Notes under the pieces: model-generated
What the model saw: the letters and a program-made list of their open reading frames with translations, nothing else
What the model was told of the DNA's origin: nothing
The model's database searches: none
Made by a program: the position numbers and the translations under genes
Shown: one piece after another, positions 7,653-20,292 of the stretch
Layout: every line of letters starts with the position of its first letter
Numbering within the stretch: position 1 is the stretch's first letter
Origin: Pseudomonadota bacterium
GTDB taxonomy: Bacteria > Pseudomonadota > Gammaproteobacteria > Xanthomonadales > Rhodanobacteraceae
NCBI GenBank assembly: GCA_018241365.1
Contig: JAFEDX010000200.1
Span: forward strand, 1 to 52,164
DNA length: 52,164 nt
Direction of reading: 5' to 3'

Positions 7653-9810
7653 CCTTTGCTTCCAGCTTGCGTTCCAGGAAATCCACCGTCGCGGTGTCGG
7701 CTTCGAGCCATGACGCGTGCCGCAGGAAGCCGTGGATTTCGTTGGGGATCACCATTTCCTCGAACGGGATGCCGTGCTTGCGCAGCCGCGGCACGATGTC
7801 TTCCATCTGGAAGAAGTGCACGTTGTGGTCGTCGTCGCCCTGGATCAGCAGCACCGGTGATTTCCATTTCGCGATGTCGGCGTCGGGCGAGGAATCCCAT
7901 GCGACCTTCAACGCTTCCTTGTAGTCGCCTTGTTCATAGCGTCCGTTCGGGTTTTCGTTGAACCACCAACCGATGGCCCGCGACCAGTCGTGCAGGCCGT
8001 GCATGTCCACGCCGGCCTTGAAGATGTCGGAATTGCGCGCCAATGCCAGCGCCGTGAGGTAGCCGCCGTAGGATCCGCCCCAGATGCCGATGCGTGCGGG
8101 GTCTACCCCCTTCACCTGCTGCAGGAATTTCGCGCCCGCGACGACATCCTGGTATTCGGACGCGCCGGCAGGCCCCGCGTGTGGCGGATTGTGGAAGGCA
8201 TGGCCGTAGCCGATGCCGAGGCGGTAGTTCACCGACAACACCGTAAAACCGTGCGTGGCCAGGTACTGGTTCACGGCGTAGCTGTTTGAGTAGTAATCCA
8301 TGTAGTGCCAGCCCAGCAGCATCTGCCGCGGCGGGCCACCGTGCACGAAGATCACGCCCGGTTGGTTGGTGTCCGCGTTGTGGCTGCGAAACAACTGACC
8401 CTGGATTTCGGTGCCGTCGGCGGCCTTGAACGTCACGGCTCGCGGGATCACCAGTTGCGCGGTGGGGAAGCCGGCGGGAACCAGGTCAGCCTGCAACGCC
8501 CGCTGGCCGTTGCCGTCAGCCTGCATCACCGAGACCAGCGGCGGACGTTGCGCGCCGGCATCGACGTAGGCGATGGCGTTGCCCACCGCGGCGGGCGAGG
8601 TCTGGATGTCGGTGCCCAAGGTCAGCGCCTTCGCGTCCGCGCTGTCCACGGAAACCCGGAACAGGTGCCGGCGGTCGTTGTCGTCTTGGGTGGTGCCGGT
8701 ATTGGCGCTGTACACGATCGACTTGCCATCGGGCGCCATCGCGACGTCTTCCACCATGAAACTGCCGGGCGTCAGCAGCAGCGGTGAGCCGCCGTTCGCA
8801 TCGACGGAATACAGGTGCGGCCAGCCGTCGAGATCGGCCAGGAAAATTAGACGAGGGCCAGCCAGCTTCGAACCGCCATCGGCCCAATGCAGGTTGGAAC
8901 CACCTGCGGTTTGCGGATACGACCCGACCAATGTGTCGGGGCTCTGCCACACCACGCGGGCTTGTCCGCTGCTTGCGTCCGCGATGCGGATCGACCACGG
9001 TTGCGGCGTCTGCGCGAGGATCGGTTGCGGTGGCCCGCCGTTGCCCGGCTGGCGCGTGAACGCGATGTGCGTACCATCGGGCGACCAGCGCGGGTCGCCA
9101 TCAATGCCCGTGGAAGGCGACAGGTACACAAGCGGCGTGCGATCGTCGGTGAACACGCCGATGAAGGCGTGGTCGCCGCGATTGGAAACGAAAGCCAAGC
9201 GCTTGCCGTCGGGCGACCAGTGCAGGTCACCGTCCTTGCCGAGATCGAAGAACAATCGTTTCGGCTTGGCCTTGTCGCTCGCCGCCAGCGGTGCGGTCCA
9301 GACCTGGCCGTCCTTGTTGTAGGCGAGTACGCCGCTTGACGAAATGGCCGGCGCGTCACCTTCGGTGAGTTCGCGCGCGCTGTTCGCGTTCAAGTCGACC
9401 GTCCACAACATCACCTTGGGCTCCACCGGACTGGACGCCGGATCGACCGCCGTTTTTACCGGCCAGTTCGCATCGTGGTCGCCGCCGCGCACGAACACCA
9501 GCGCATTGCCGGAAGGCGAGAACGTCAGTTGCGTGATTTCCTGGCCATCATCCTGCGTGAAGCGCGTGACCTGGTGCGGTTTGAAATCCGGCGCCTTGGC
9601 CACCCAGACATTCCGCACGCCGTTCTGGTCGATCACCCATGCGATGCGGTCGCCGTGGCGCGCTGACGTCAGATCGAGCGGGAAGGGATACGCCAGCACC
9701 TGCTCGAGCGTGAAGCCGGTCGGTGTCGATGCCGCGGCGGGCGATGTCGGCGCGGACGCAAATCCGGCAACCAGCAAACCCGCCAGCAGGGTCCCGTGCA
9801 ATCGGTACAT
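7639..9810 (-). CDS. S9 family serine peptidase (prolyl oligopeptidase type), secreted
   Basis: The 723-residue protein has a signal peptide (LLAGLLVAGFASAPTSPAAA), an N-terminal beta-propeller (about residues 40-440) with repeated WSPDGKRLAF- and SPDGTHIAF-type blades, and a C-terminal alpha/beta hydrolase domain. The catalytic triad is S580 in GGSYGGY, D661 in GDDDHNV and H693 in NEIHGF. Members cleave short peptides, often after proline or as dipeptidyl- or acylaminoacyl-peptidases; here a periplasmic peptide-degrading role is likely but the specificity is not readable. GAGGGG lies before the ATG. Downstream it overlaps the N-acetyltransferase gene. Confidence 0.92.
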   Translation of the reverse strand: MYRLHGTLLAGLLVAGFASAPTSPAAASTPTGFTLEQVLAYPFPLDLTSARHGDRIAWVIDQNGVRNVWVAKAPDFKPHQVTRFTQDDGQEITQLTFSPSGNALVFVRGGDHDANWPVKTAVDPASSPVEPKVMLWTVDLNANSARELTEGDAPAISSSGVLAYNKDGQVWTAPLAASDKAKPKRLFFDLGKDGDLHWSPDGKRLAFVSNRGDHAFIGVFTDDRTPLVYLSPSTGIDGDPRWSPDGTHIAFTRQPGNGGPPQPILAQTPQPWSIRIADASSGQARVVWQSPDTLVGSYPQTAGGSNLHWADGGSKLAGPRLIFLADLDGWPHLYSVDANGGSPLLLTPGSFMVEDVAMAPDGKSIVYSANTGTTQDDNDRRHLFRVSVDSADAKALTLGTDIQTSPAAVGNAIAYVDAGAQRPPLVSVMQADGNGQRALQADLVPAGFPTAQLVIPRAVTFKAADGTEIQGQLFRSHNADTNQPGVIFVHGGPPRQMLLGWHYMDYYSNSYAVNQYLATHGFTVLSVNYRLGIGYGHAFHNPPHAGPAGASEYQDVVAGAKFLQQVKGVDPARIGIWGGSYGGYLTALALARNSDIFKAGVDMHGLHDWSRAIGWWFNENPNGRYEQGDYKEALKVAWDSSPDADIAKWKSPVLLIQGDDDHNVHFFQMEDIVPRLRKHGIPFEEMVIPNEIHGFLRHASWLEADTATVDFLERKLEAKDAGH

Positions 9811-10029
9811 GGCGCATCCCCTCGGTTGGGCGTGACCCGATGATTGACGCGGTTATCGCCACGATCCAGTGCCAACGGTCATGGGTGCTGTCAAGCCGCC
9901 GACCATGCGCATGGATGCGCGGGGCGCCATCGCCGCACGTGGTGATCCTGTGCGGTGGCTTTTGCGGCCATGGACTACGCGTCGTACGTACCGTGAGGTG
10001 TCCACGCGAGGATTGAGCACCTGGCGTCT

Positions 10030-10446
10030 TCAGGAGTGTGATGGGCCATCGACGGCAGTCTTCCCGTCTTCCACCGGCAGAAAGTGGACGAACCTCCCTC
10101 CATCCATTTTCAGCTCCAGCGCGTCCCGGACACGCACCAGCGTGACGGTGCAGCCTGAATCCATGCCGATGATCTCAAGTTTGTCGCCCTTGTGCAGGGT
10201 CACGAAGGCATGCGGGTTTTGCATCATGTATCCGGGCGGTTTGTATGCCGCGGTGTTGACGAAAACCTTCGCGCCGTTGGGGTAGGTGATTGCGGCCGGC
10301 GGAAAGCCTTTCGAGAACACGACCTTGACCCCGTCTCCATCGCCGACCGCGCGGTGGATGGCACACACGTCGGCCGCCTCGGCGGTCGATGCGCCGACCA
10401 GCGACACGAACATCCCGCACAAGACAACCAGTGTTTTCGTCTTCAT
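10030..10446 (-). CDS. Secreted hypothetical protein
   Basis: From the ATG at 10446 the product is 138 residues with a signal peptide (KTLVVLCGMFVSLVGASTAEA). The mature part holds two cysteines (DVCAIH and DSGCTV) that could pair, and the phrase PNGAKVFVNTAAYKPPGYMM. No family recognised. A start ten codons upstream exists, but GGATGGAAAG sits before the chosen ATG and gives a normal signal peptide. It lies 26 bases downstream of tilS and may be co-transcribed with it. Confidence 0.65.
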   Translation of the reverse strand: MKTKTLVVLCGMFVSLVGASTAEAADVCAIHRAVGDGDGVKVVFSKGFPPAAITYPNGAKVFVNTAAYKPPGYMMQNPHAFVTLHKGDKLEIIGMDSGCTVTLVRVRDALELKMDGGRFVHFLPVEDGKTAVDGPSHS

Positions 10447-10472
10447 GTGCTTTCCATCCGTTGGTGGTGGAA

Positions 10473-11807
10473 TCATGTTTGACGCCGGATCTGCCCGAAC
10501 GGCAGCATCCAGTGGGGCATGGCGCCGTGTGATGCGAACAGGACTTTACCGCGTTCGCTGATCCAGAGGTCGGCAACGGCGATCAATTCGTCGTGATCGA
10601 AGACCAGCGGGCAGCGTTCGCGCAGCCATGGAGGCACGCGCGCCTGCTGGAACAGGTCGCGCAGTTCGCGGGTGTGCGCGTCGCCCGCGGGCTTGATGCG
10701 CTCGCCGCCACGGCGAAAGCGCACGGTGAGCGGCGGCTCCACGCGCACGCTGTCCGTCGAGTCCACTCCCGTCGTTTCCAGCACGAGCGACCCGCAATCG
10801 GCGGGCAGCGCGAGCGGAGCGCCGTTCCAGTCCGCTTGCCAATTTTCCGGAAGCGCCGTGAGCGATGGCATGGCATGCAGGCGTCCATCCCAGATGCGTA
10901 CTTGCGCACCGGGCCATGCGACCGTTGGCTGGGCGTCTTCCGCAGCGGTGGAAGCCTGGGTTTCCAGTTCGCGATATTGCCTGTCACCCGGCGTGGACAG
11001 GCCGTGCCCGCGCAACCACGAGTGCAGCGTCTCGGCGCGCAGCGCTTGCGGAAGTGCCAGCCAACCGTCCGCGTCGAGGCTGTCGTCCGCGCGGCGGATG
11101 GAGGCCAGCGCGACCGCTGCCTCGCCGGAGATGAAATCGGACGCGGTGCGGCAGCGTTGCGCGGCGTGCAGGATCGAAGCGCCAGCGTGCGGCCAGTGGC
11201 GCATGATCCGGGGAAGGATTTCGTTGCGCAACACGTTGCGCGCGAAACGCGGGTTGGAATTGGCGGGATCGTCGATGCATGGCAGTCCGCGTTCTGCAAC
11301 GTAGTCGCGCAGCGCTGCGCGTGGAACGTCCAGCAACGGCCGCCACAGGAAACCACGCGCGAACGGGCGCAACGCGCGCATGCCGCCCAATCCTTCCGGC
11401 CCCGCGCCGCGCAACAGTTTCAGCAACACGGTTTCGACCTGGTCGTCGCGGTGGTGCGCCAGCGCCAGCCATTCACCTTCGTGCAGGTGCTCCGCGAAGG
11501 CCGCACGACGTGCGCGCCGCGCCGCCGCTTCGATGCCTTCGCCGTGCGCGTCGCGCACTTCCACCCGCGCCGTCGTCAGCGGAACGTTGAGGGATGCGCA
11601 AAATGCCACGCAGTGTTCCGCCCATGCGCCGCTCTCGGGATGCAGCCCGTGATCGACGTGCAGCGCACGCAGGCCGCGTGTGCGCGCCTCCGGCATTAGT
11701 GCGAGCGCATGCAGCAACGCAATGGAATCGGGACCGCCGCTGAAGGCCACGCACAGCGCCGGCGGATCATCCGCGCGCAACCGTTCGCGCAATCCGTCTG
11801 GCCACAT
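10473..11807 (-). CDS. tilS: tRNA(Ile)-lysidine synthase
   Basis: TilS attaches lysine to C34 of the CAU-anticodon tRNA(Ile) using ATP, which makes it read AUA; the enzyme is essential. The 444-residue product has the PP-loop SGGPDS (S23-S28), the VDHGL motif, and HHRDDQVETVLLKLLRG, all diagnostic of the N-terminal ATPase domain. The C-terminal half (TilS substrate-binding and C-terminal domains, including FRRGGERIKP) is complete. Length fits the gammaproteobacterial form (about 430). Its start is only four bases after the stop of the NYN-domain gene, so the two are likely one operon. Confidence 0.95.
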   Translation of the reverse strand: MWPDGLRERLRADDPPALCVAFSGGPDSIALLHALALMPEARTRGLRALHVDHGLHPESGAWAEHCVAFCASLNVPLTTARVEVRDAHGEGIEAAARRARRAAFAEHLHEGEWLALAHHRDDQVETVLLKLLRGAGPEGLGGMRALRPFARGFLWRPLLDVPRAALRDYVAERGLPCIDDPANSNPRFARNVLRNEILPRIMRHWPHAGASILHAAQRCRTASDFISGEAAVALASIRRADDSLDADGWLALPQALRAETLHSWLRGHGLSTPGDRQYRELETQASTAAEDAQPTVAWPGAQVRIWDGRLHAMPSLTALPENWQADWNGAPLALPADCGSLVLETTGVDSTDSVRVEPPLTVRFRRGGERIKPAGDAHTRELRDLFQQARVPPWLRERCPLVFDHDELIAVADLWISERGKVLFASHGAMPHWMLPFGQIRRQT

Positions 11808-11811
11808 CGGG

Positions 11812-12561
11812 TCAGCCTTTGCCGGGCTTCGCGCGGTTGCGCACGTGCAGCGTCTTGGGCCGCCCCTCGCCGGAGCTGCGGCGCTCGACTTCGAACAGCG
11901 TGGTGGCGGCGACCAGATCGCTCAGTTTGGCGTAGCCGTAACTGCGCGCATCGAAATCGGGACGCTGCTTGTTGATGATCGAACCGACCGCGCCCAAGGT
12001 GGCCCAGCCATCGTCGTCGGAGGCGGCCTCGACCGCGTTGCGCAACAGGTTCACCAAACCGGAATCCTGTTTCAGTTGCGCCGCGCTGCGCGGTTTTTGC
12101 GGCGCGGGTTCGTCGGGTTTGCCGGCCAGGTTCTCGACATAGATGAATTTGTCGCAGGCCGCGACGAACGGTTCGGGCGTCTTGCGCTCGCCGAAGCCGT
12201 ACACGATCAGGCCGGATTCGCGGATGCGCCCGGCGAGGCGTGTGAAGTCGCTGTCGCTGGAGACGATGCAGAAGCCGTCGAAGCGCCCGGAGTACAGCAG
12301 GTCCATCGCATCGATGATCAGCGCCGAATCGGTGGAGTTCTTGCCGCGCGTGTAGCCGAATTGCTGCATCGGCTGCACCGACTGTCTTAGCAATTCGTCT
12401 TTCCAGCTCTTGAGATGGTTGTCCGTCCAGTCGCCGTAGGCGCGCTTGACGTGCGCGGTGCCGTACTTGGCGATTTCGGCCAACAGCGCCTCGATCAGCG
12501 ATGGCTGCGCGTTGTCGGCGTCGATCAGGACCGCGAGCTTGGCGGCGGATTCGTTGGGCAT
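11812..12561 (-). CDS. NYN-domain protein with C-terminal LOTUS/OST-HTH domain
   Basis: Residues 8-150 form a NYN (PIN-like) nuclease fold: AVLIDADNAQ with D14 and D16, STDSALIIDAMDLL, and IVSSDSDF, together giving the acidic cluster typical of active members. After a Pro-rich linker (about 150-160), residues 165-240 make an OST-HTH/LOTUS domain (LLRNAVEAASDDDGWATLGA, FDARSYGYAKLSDLV), known to bind RNA. The likely role is RNA cleavage or RNA quality control; targets are unknown. GGAG lies before the ATG. It sits between accA and tilS, which are commonly adjacent in the relatives I know. Confidence 0.85.
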   Translation of the reverse strand: MPNESAAKLAVLIDADNAQPSLIEALLAEIAKYGTAHVKRAYGDWTDNHLKSWKDELLRQSVQPMQQFGYTRGKNSTDSALIIDAMDLLYSGRFDGFCIVSSDSDFTRLAGRIRESGLIVYGFGERKTPEPFVAACDKFIYVENLAGKPDEPAPQKPRSAAQLKQDSGLVNLLRNAVEAASDDDGWATLGAVGSIINKQRPDFDARSYGYAKLSDLVAATTLFEVERRSSGEGRPKTLHVRNRAKPGKG

Positions 12562-12621
12562 CGCGGCGCTCCGTGACGGACTCCTGCCGATGGTAGCGCG
12601 GGGCCTGGGCGCCCGCCCGGG

Positions 12622-13578
12622 CTATTCTTGGTACGTGCCGTAGCCGCGCAAGCGGCGGTAGCGTTGCTCCAGCAATTCGTCGATCGGCAGCGCCGCAAGT
12701 TCGTCGAGCTGGTTGATCAGCACGGCTTTCAGGCGGATCGCCATCGAGCGCGGATTGCGGTGTGCGCCGCCGGTGGGTTCGCGGACCATCTTGTCGATGA
12801 GCCCCAGTTCGAGCAGGCGCGGCGCGGTCATGCCCATGGCTTCCGCGGCATCGCGCGCGCGGTTGGCGTCCTTGTACAGGATCGACGCGCAGCCTTCCGG
12901 CGTGATCACGGAATACGTGGAATATTGCAGCATGTTGACGCGGTCGCCCACGCCGATTGCCAGCGCGCCGCCGGAGCCTCCTTCGCCGATCACCGTGCAC
13001 ACGATCGGCACCCGCAGTTCGGCCATTTCCTCGAGGTTGCGCGCGATGGCTTCGCTCTGGCCGCGTTCCTCGGCGCCGATGCCGGGATAGGCGCCGGGCG
13101 TGTCGATGAAGGTGAGCACCGGCAGGCCGAAACGCTCGGCCAGTTTCATCAGGCGCAAGGCCTTGCGATAGCCTTCGGGTTTCGGCATGCCGAAATTGCG
13201 GCGCACCTTGGATTTGATGTCGCGGCCCTTCTGGTGACCGATCACCATCACCGGCTTGCCGACGATACGCGCAAGCCCGCCCACGATCGCGGCGTCGTCG
13301 GCGTACATGCGGTCGCCGGCGAGTTCGTGGAACTCGTCGCAGATCACGGCGACGTAGTCCGTGGTGTAAGGGCGGCCCGGATGTCGCGAAAGCTGCGAAA
13401 CCTGCCACGACGACAGGTTGCGGAAGATCTCGGCGGTCTTGCCCCGAAGCTTGGTGCGCAGCTTGGCGACTTCGGCATCGACGTCGAGCGCGTTGTCGTG
13501 GCCGGCAGCGGTCAATTCGCGCAGCTTGTCTTCCAGCTCGGCGATCGGCTGCTCGAAATCGAGGAAGTTGGGATTCAT
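12622..13578 (-). CDS. accA: Acetyl-CoA carboxylase carboxyltransferase subunit alpha
   Basis: AccA with AccD (not in this window) moves the carboxyl group from biotin to acetyl-CoA, giving malonyl-CoA for fatty-acid synthesis. The 318-residue product is full length, starting [19 protein letters not shown]. It contains the crotonase-type carboxyltransferase core with [25 protein letters not shown] and [16 protein letters not shown] consensus TATAAT lies 28 bases upstream of the start. The place downstream of dnaE is the standard order, although a TPR gene is inserted between. Confidence 0.97.
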   Translation of the reverse strand: MNPNFLDFEQPIAELEDKLRELTAAGHDNALDVDAEVAKLRTKLRGKTAEIFRNLSSWQVSQLSRHPGRPYTTDYVAVICDEFHELAGDRMYADDAAIVGGLARIVGKPVMVIGHQKGRDIKSKVRRNFGMPKPEGYRKALRLMKLAERFGLPVLTFIDTPGAYPGIGAEERGQSEAIARNLEEMAELRVPIVCTVIGEGGSGGALAIGVGDRVNMLQYSTYSVITPEGCASILYKDANRARDAAEAMGMTAPRLLELGLIDKMVREPTGGAHRNPRSMAIRLKAVLINQLDELAALPIDELLEQRYRRLRGYGTYQE

Positions 13579-13605
13579 GCCACGGTTTGGCTGGACAAAG
13601 CAGCG

Positions 13606-13611
13606 ATTATA
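13606..13611 (-). promoter_or_regulatory. Likely -10 box for accA
   Basis: TATAAT on the minus strand, about 28 bases before the accA ATG. No good -35 hexamer was found at 16-18 bases, so the call rests on the consensus -10 and its position. Confidence 0.4.
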
Positions 13612-13638
13612 GCCGTCGCACGGCGCCGCGCTGCGAAG

Positions 13639-15426
13639 TCACTCCGAAGAACTCGCGCCAGAGGGAACGGCCCCGGGCCGGGTGCAGCCTGGTCCCGTCA
13701 ACCCGATCCGGCGGCAGAACGCTTCGAAGCGCGGGTCGGTCCGGTACGTATCCATGAACGGGTCGTGGGGCAGCTGCTGCAAGCCGGGATCCTTGATCGT
13801 CCATGCGTGGTCGAGCCATTGGAACATGCTGTCGGGATCCTTGCGGACGGCGTAAACCTCGGCGACCTGGTACGCGGCGAGCCCGTTCTTGTAGCCGATC
13901 AGCTTTTTCAACGATGCGTCGGCCGCGGCCCGGCTGTCGCCGATTTGCGCCGCAAGTGCCACGGCGAAGTCGCCCCAGGCGCCTGGCGGAATGTGCCGTG
14001 CCGTCGCCATGGCCGCCTTGGCTTCGCCGCGTCGGACCTGGACCAGTTCCAGTTCCATGTAGCCGATCCACCAATCCGGGCGCATCGCGACCCCGGTACG
14101 GAGGGCATTTTCGGCGTCGGCCAACTGGCCCTTGGCGGCGAAAGCGCTTCCGCGCTGGAACCAGTATCCTGGCGTTTGCGGATCCGAGTCTTGCGCGGCG
14201 GGGGTTCCGTAAGCGGAAGGGTCAAGCCGCCTCGCGCGATCGGTTTCCGTCCTGGCGTCCTTCCAGTCGAGTTGGCTGCGCAACAATACCTGGGCACGCG
14301 CAAAGTGCGCCGTGGCCAGATCGGGATTCAGGGCTATGGCGGTGTTGGCGGCCTGCAATGACCTGGCATACGCTTCCTTCATCTCCGCACCATCAAGGAA
14401 TTCCTCGCCGAGTATCGACCAGTCGCGCGACAGTTCCGCATACGCCGCCGCGTAGTTCGGGTCGACCTTGATGGCGTTTTGCTGTGCTGCGACCGCATTG
14501 TGCAGGTCCGATTCCTTGCCCTGCTGGCGATACGATCTTCCCAGCAGGAAGGCGGTATAGGCATCGAGGTTGCCGCTGGGCGGACGATCGTTCTGCGCCA
14601 CAGCGCCGGGTGCCGTCACGAGCCTGGCCTGCAACGCCGTGGCGACGTCGTGGGCAACGTTGTCCTGCAGTTTGAAAAGATCCTTGAAGGGGCGGTCGTA
14701 GTGATGTGACCAGGCCGTACTGCCGTCGGCGGCATTCACCAATTCGACGCTGATCCGCACCTCGTCTCCCTCGCGCTGCACGCTGCCCTCCAGCAGATTT
14801 GCGACACCGAGCCTGGCCGCGATCTCCACCGTGCTGTCCTTGCTGTCGCGGAACCGGAAGGAGGCATCGCGGCTGATCACTTTCAATCCCGACAACTGCG
14901 AAAGCGCGGTGATCAGGTCTTCGGAGAGACCGTCCGAAAAATACCGTTGGGTCTGGTCGCCGCTGTCATTGGCGAACGGCAACACCGCCAGGGATTTTCT
15001 GGGCAGTTGCGCCACCCTGGCGGCGAGTGCCTTGGCGTTTGCGGCATTTGCTTGGCTGGTGGCATCGCGGTGCAGCACGAACTGGTTGGTGACCAGCAGC
15101 ACCACCGCGATGGCAAGCACGCCGATGATCCAGAAATCCAGCTTGCGGCCGGTGGAGCGTGCGATGGATGCTTCGGGGGCAACCTCGCTCTCGCGCTTGA
15201 AGCCTTCCGGCGTCCATGCGTAGTACCACGCGAATGCGAGCCAGACGGGAAAGCCGACGCAGCAGGCAATCACGAACCAGCGCACGATCCAGTCGGGAGC
15301 GCCGAAGAATGGACCGAGTTGGGCAATGCCCTGCGAGAGTGCCCACACCGCGCCGATGTACAGCACCGCCGCACGCCACACGTTGCGGCGCCCGAGTTCG
15401 GCGAAAAAGTTTCGGCTGCCTGCCAC
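13639..15426 (-). CDS. Membrane-anchored FlgO/TolB-N-like TPR protein
   Basis: This 595-residue protein has two or three membrane segments near the N-terminus (WRAAVLYIGAVWALSQG, WFVIACCVGFPVWLAFAWYY, FWIIGVLAIAVVLLVTNQFV). A periplasmic domain of about residues 135-260 begins SLAVLPFANDSGDQTQRYFS and matches the nucleotide-binding-like domain seen in adenylate-cyclase-associated and FlgO proteins. A C-terminal TPR region follows (about 300-560, with AAAYAELSRDWSILGEEFLD). In relatives this module is often joined to a winged helix or a cyclase; here no effector domain is present. The start codon is GTG. It lies between dnaE and accA. The function is unknown; a sensory or scaffold role is inference. 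Confidence 0.8.
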   Translation of the reverse strand: MAGSRNFFAELGRRNVWRAAVLYIGAVWALSQGIAQLGPFFGAPDWIVRWFVIACCVGFPVWLAFAWYYAWTPEGFKRESEVAPEASIARSTGRKLDFWIIGVLAIAVVLLVTNQFVLHRDATSQANAANAKALAARVAQLPRKSLAVLPFANDSGDQTQRYFSDGLSEDLITALSQLSGLKVISRDASFRFRDSKDSTVEIAARLGVANLLEGSVQREGDEVRISVELVNAADGSTAWSHHYDRPFKDLFKLQDNVAHDVATALQARLVTAPGAVAQNDRPPSGNLDAYTAFLLGRSYRQQGKESDLHNAVAAQQNAIKVDPNYAAAYAELSRDWSILGEEFLDGAEMKEAYARSLQAANTAIALNPDLATAHFARAQVLLRSQLDWKDARTETDRARRLDPSAYGTPAAQDSDPQTPGYWFQRGSAFAAKGQLADAENALRTGVAMRPDWWIGYMELELVQVRRGEAKAAMATARHIPPGAWGDFAVALAAQIGDSRAAADASLKKLIGYKNGLAAYQVAEVYAVRKDPDSMFQWLDHAWTIKDPGLQQLPHDPFMDTYRTDPRFEAFCRRIGLTGPGCTRPGAVPSGASSSE

Positions 15427-15522
15427 CTTGGAGACGGTTCCCGCCGGAGACGACCGGCTTCCAGACGCCTGCCAGTGTCGGCATACGCGCAGGGCAATGC
15501 AAGTTGCGGGGCTCGGCCCGGC

Positions 15523-19128
<3,606 letters not shown>

Positions 19129-19370
19129 GGCGGGCGCTGGGGTGATCCATGCAAGCGTATTGCCCGCGGCAGGAGGCGGCAAGCTTGACAGCGTACGTCA
19201 CGCCCATTGGCGGGAGCGGCCGCCGCTACGACCGTCATCCGTCCGCGTGGGGCTTCCCGACGGCAACAGGTCCAATCTGGTGTACCTTGCGCTCGTTGCG
19301 GCACAATCTGCGGGCAGCCGTGACTGTTGCCCGGTACCTTTTCCAATCCGCTGTCCAAACAGGTGAACCC

Positions 19371-19685
19371 ATGTCGAAGAAAGGGGAACGTAGCGTGCCT
19401 TTACGACGCTTCGCAATTTGCCTGGTGGTTGTTGCCTTGACCGGATGCGGACAAAGGTCGTTCGTCATGCCCGCGCACGATGGCGCGTTTTGGGTCACGG
19501 GTTCGTCCGGGCGCTTGAATGGCGCCCAGGAGAAGGCCAGCCTCGTCAAGGACGCCGGTGCGTATTGCGAGCGACATGGCAAGTCCGCCGTCGTGATTGC
19601 ATCCAGCGAAAGCGATGCCAAGCCCGGCACGCTCGCCGCACCGGGCAAATTGGCCCGCGCGACCGTGCAATTCCGCTGCCAGTAA
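19371..19685 (+). CDS. Small lipoprotein, hypothetical
   Basis: The 104-residue product starts MSKKGERSVPLRRFAICLVV and has a lipobox LTGC at Cys25. The rest is a short domain containing NGAQEKASLVKDAGAYCERH and ending LARATVQFRCQ, with two Cys that might pair. AGGTGAA is close before the ATG; the longer upstream frame is not protein-like. It is the only plus-strand gene in the long minus-strand stretch and is divergent from dnaE. The function is unknown. Confidence 0.7.
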   Translation: MSKKGERSVPLRRFAICLVVVALTGCGQRSFVMPAHDGAFWVTGSSGRLNGAQEKASLVKDAGAYCERHGKSAVVIASSESDAKPGTLAAPGKLARATVQFRCQ

Positions 19686-19867
19686 CGTCAGGGTCGCAAC
19701 TCGGATGATGGTTTGTTCCGGCCCTTACCCATCGCCGAATCGATTGCGATGGTCGCTGCCGTGGCCATGTGCCGTGCGACTTGGGTCTCGATGAACTCTC
19801 CAGTCAACGCTGGCGGGTCCGGATCGCACAGCGGGAAAACGGGTTGACGGCATGCGATTCGACCGCG

Positions 19868-20257
19868 CTAGCCATCCACGGCCGGGATTTCTTCGGTGGC
19901 GAAGTCTCCAGGAAGGACGATCTCCAGCATTTCGATGTCTTCGCTGTGGCCGAGCTCGCGGTGGCGTATTTCCGGTGGTTGGTGGACACAGGATCCTGCC
20001 TCGAGTCGAACCAGCCCTTGCCCCTCATACTCGAACTCGATCCAGCCCTTGAGGATGTAGACCAGCTGGAAATCCAGGTGATGGAGATGCGGGTGGCCCG
20101 AGAACTCAGTTCCGGCCGCCGCGCGGATCACGTGGGCGTTGACGCGTCCTTCCGTCGCCTCCTTGATGCCGAGATCGCGGTACTCGAAGAACGAGCGCAG
20201 GCCACGTTCGAACCTGGCATCTTTCAGATGCGAAACGACAAAGCCTTTGGTGGTCAT
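19868..20257 (-). CDS. Cupin-domain protein
   Basis: The 129-residue product is a single cupin. The first motif reads GHPHLHHLDFQLVYILKGWIEFEYEGQ with the three histidines expected for metal binding, and the second includes LEAGSCVHQPPEIRHRELGH. Single-cupin proteins act as small metal enzymes or as binding domains; the substrate is not visible. AGGAGGA precedes the ATG. It follows the SDR gene by 35 bases on the same strand, so the two probably work in one pathway. Confidence 0.85.
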   Translation of the reverse strand: MTTKGFVVSHLKDARFERGLRSFFEYRDLGIKEATEGRVNAHVIRAAAGTEFSGHPHLHHLDFQLVYILKGWIEFEYEGQGLVRLEAGSCVHQPPEIRHRELGHSEDIEMLEIVLPGDFATEEIPAVDG

Positions 20258-20292
20258 GGTGTCCTCCTGTTGGCCGCAGGGTCTGTGTGTCT

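Noticed and set aside
9903-9914. CCATGCGCATGG palindrome upstream of the S9 peptidase gene
   Set aside because: A 12-base palindrome alone is expected by chance at this GC content and lies about 90 bases before the start with no promoter beside it.
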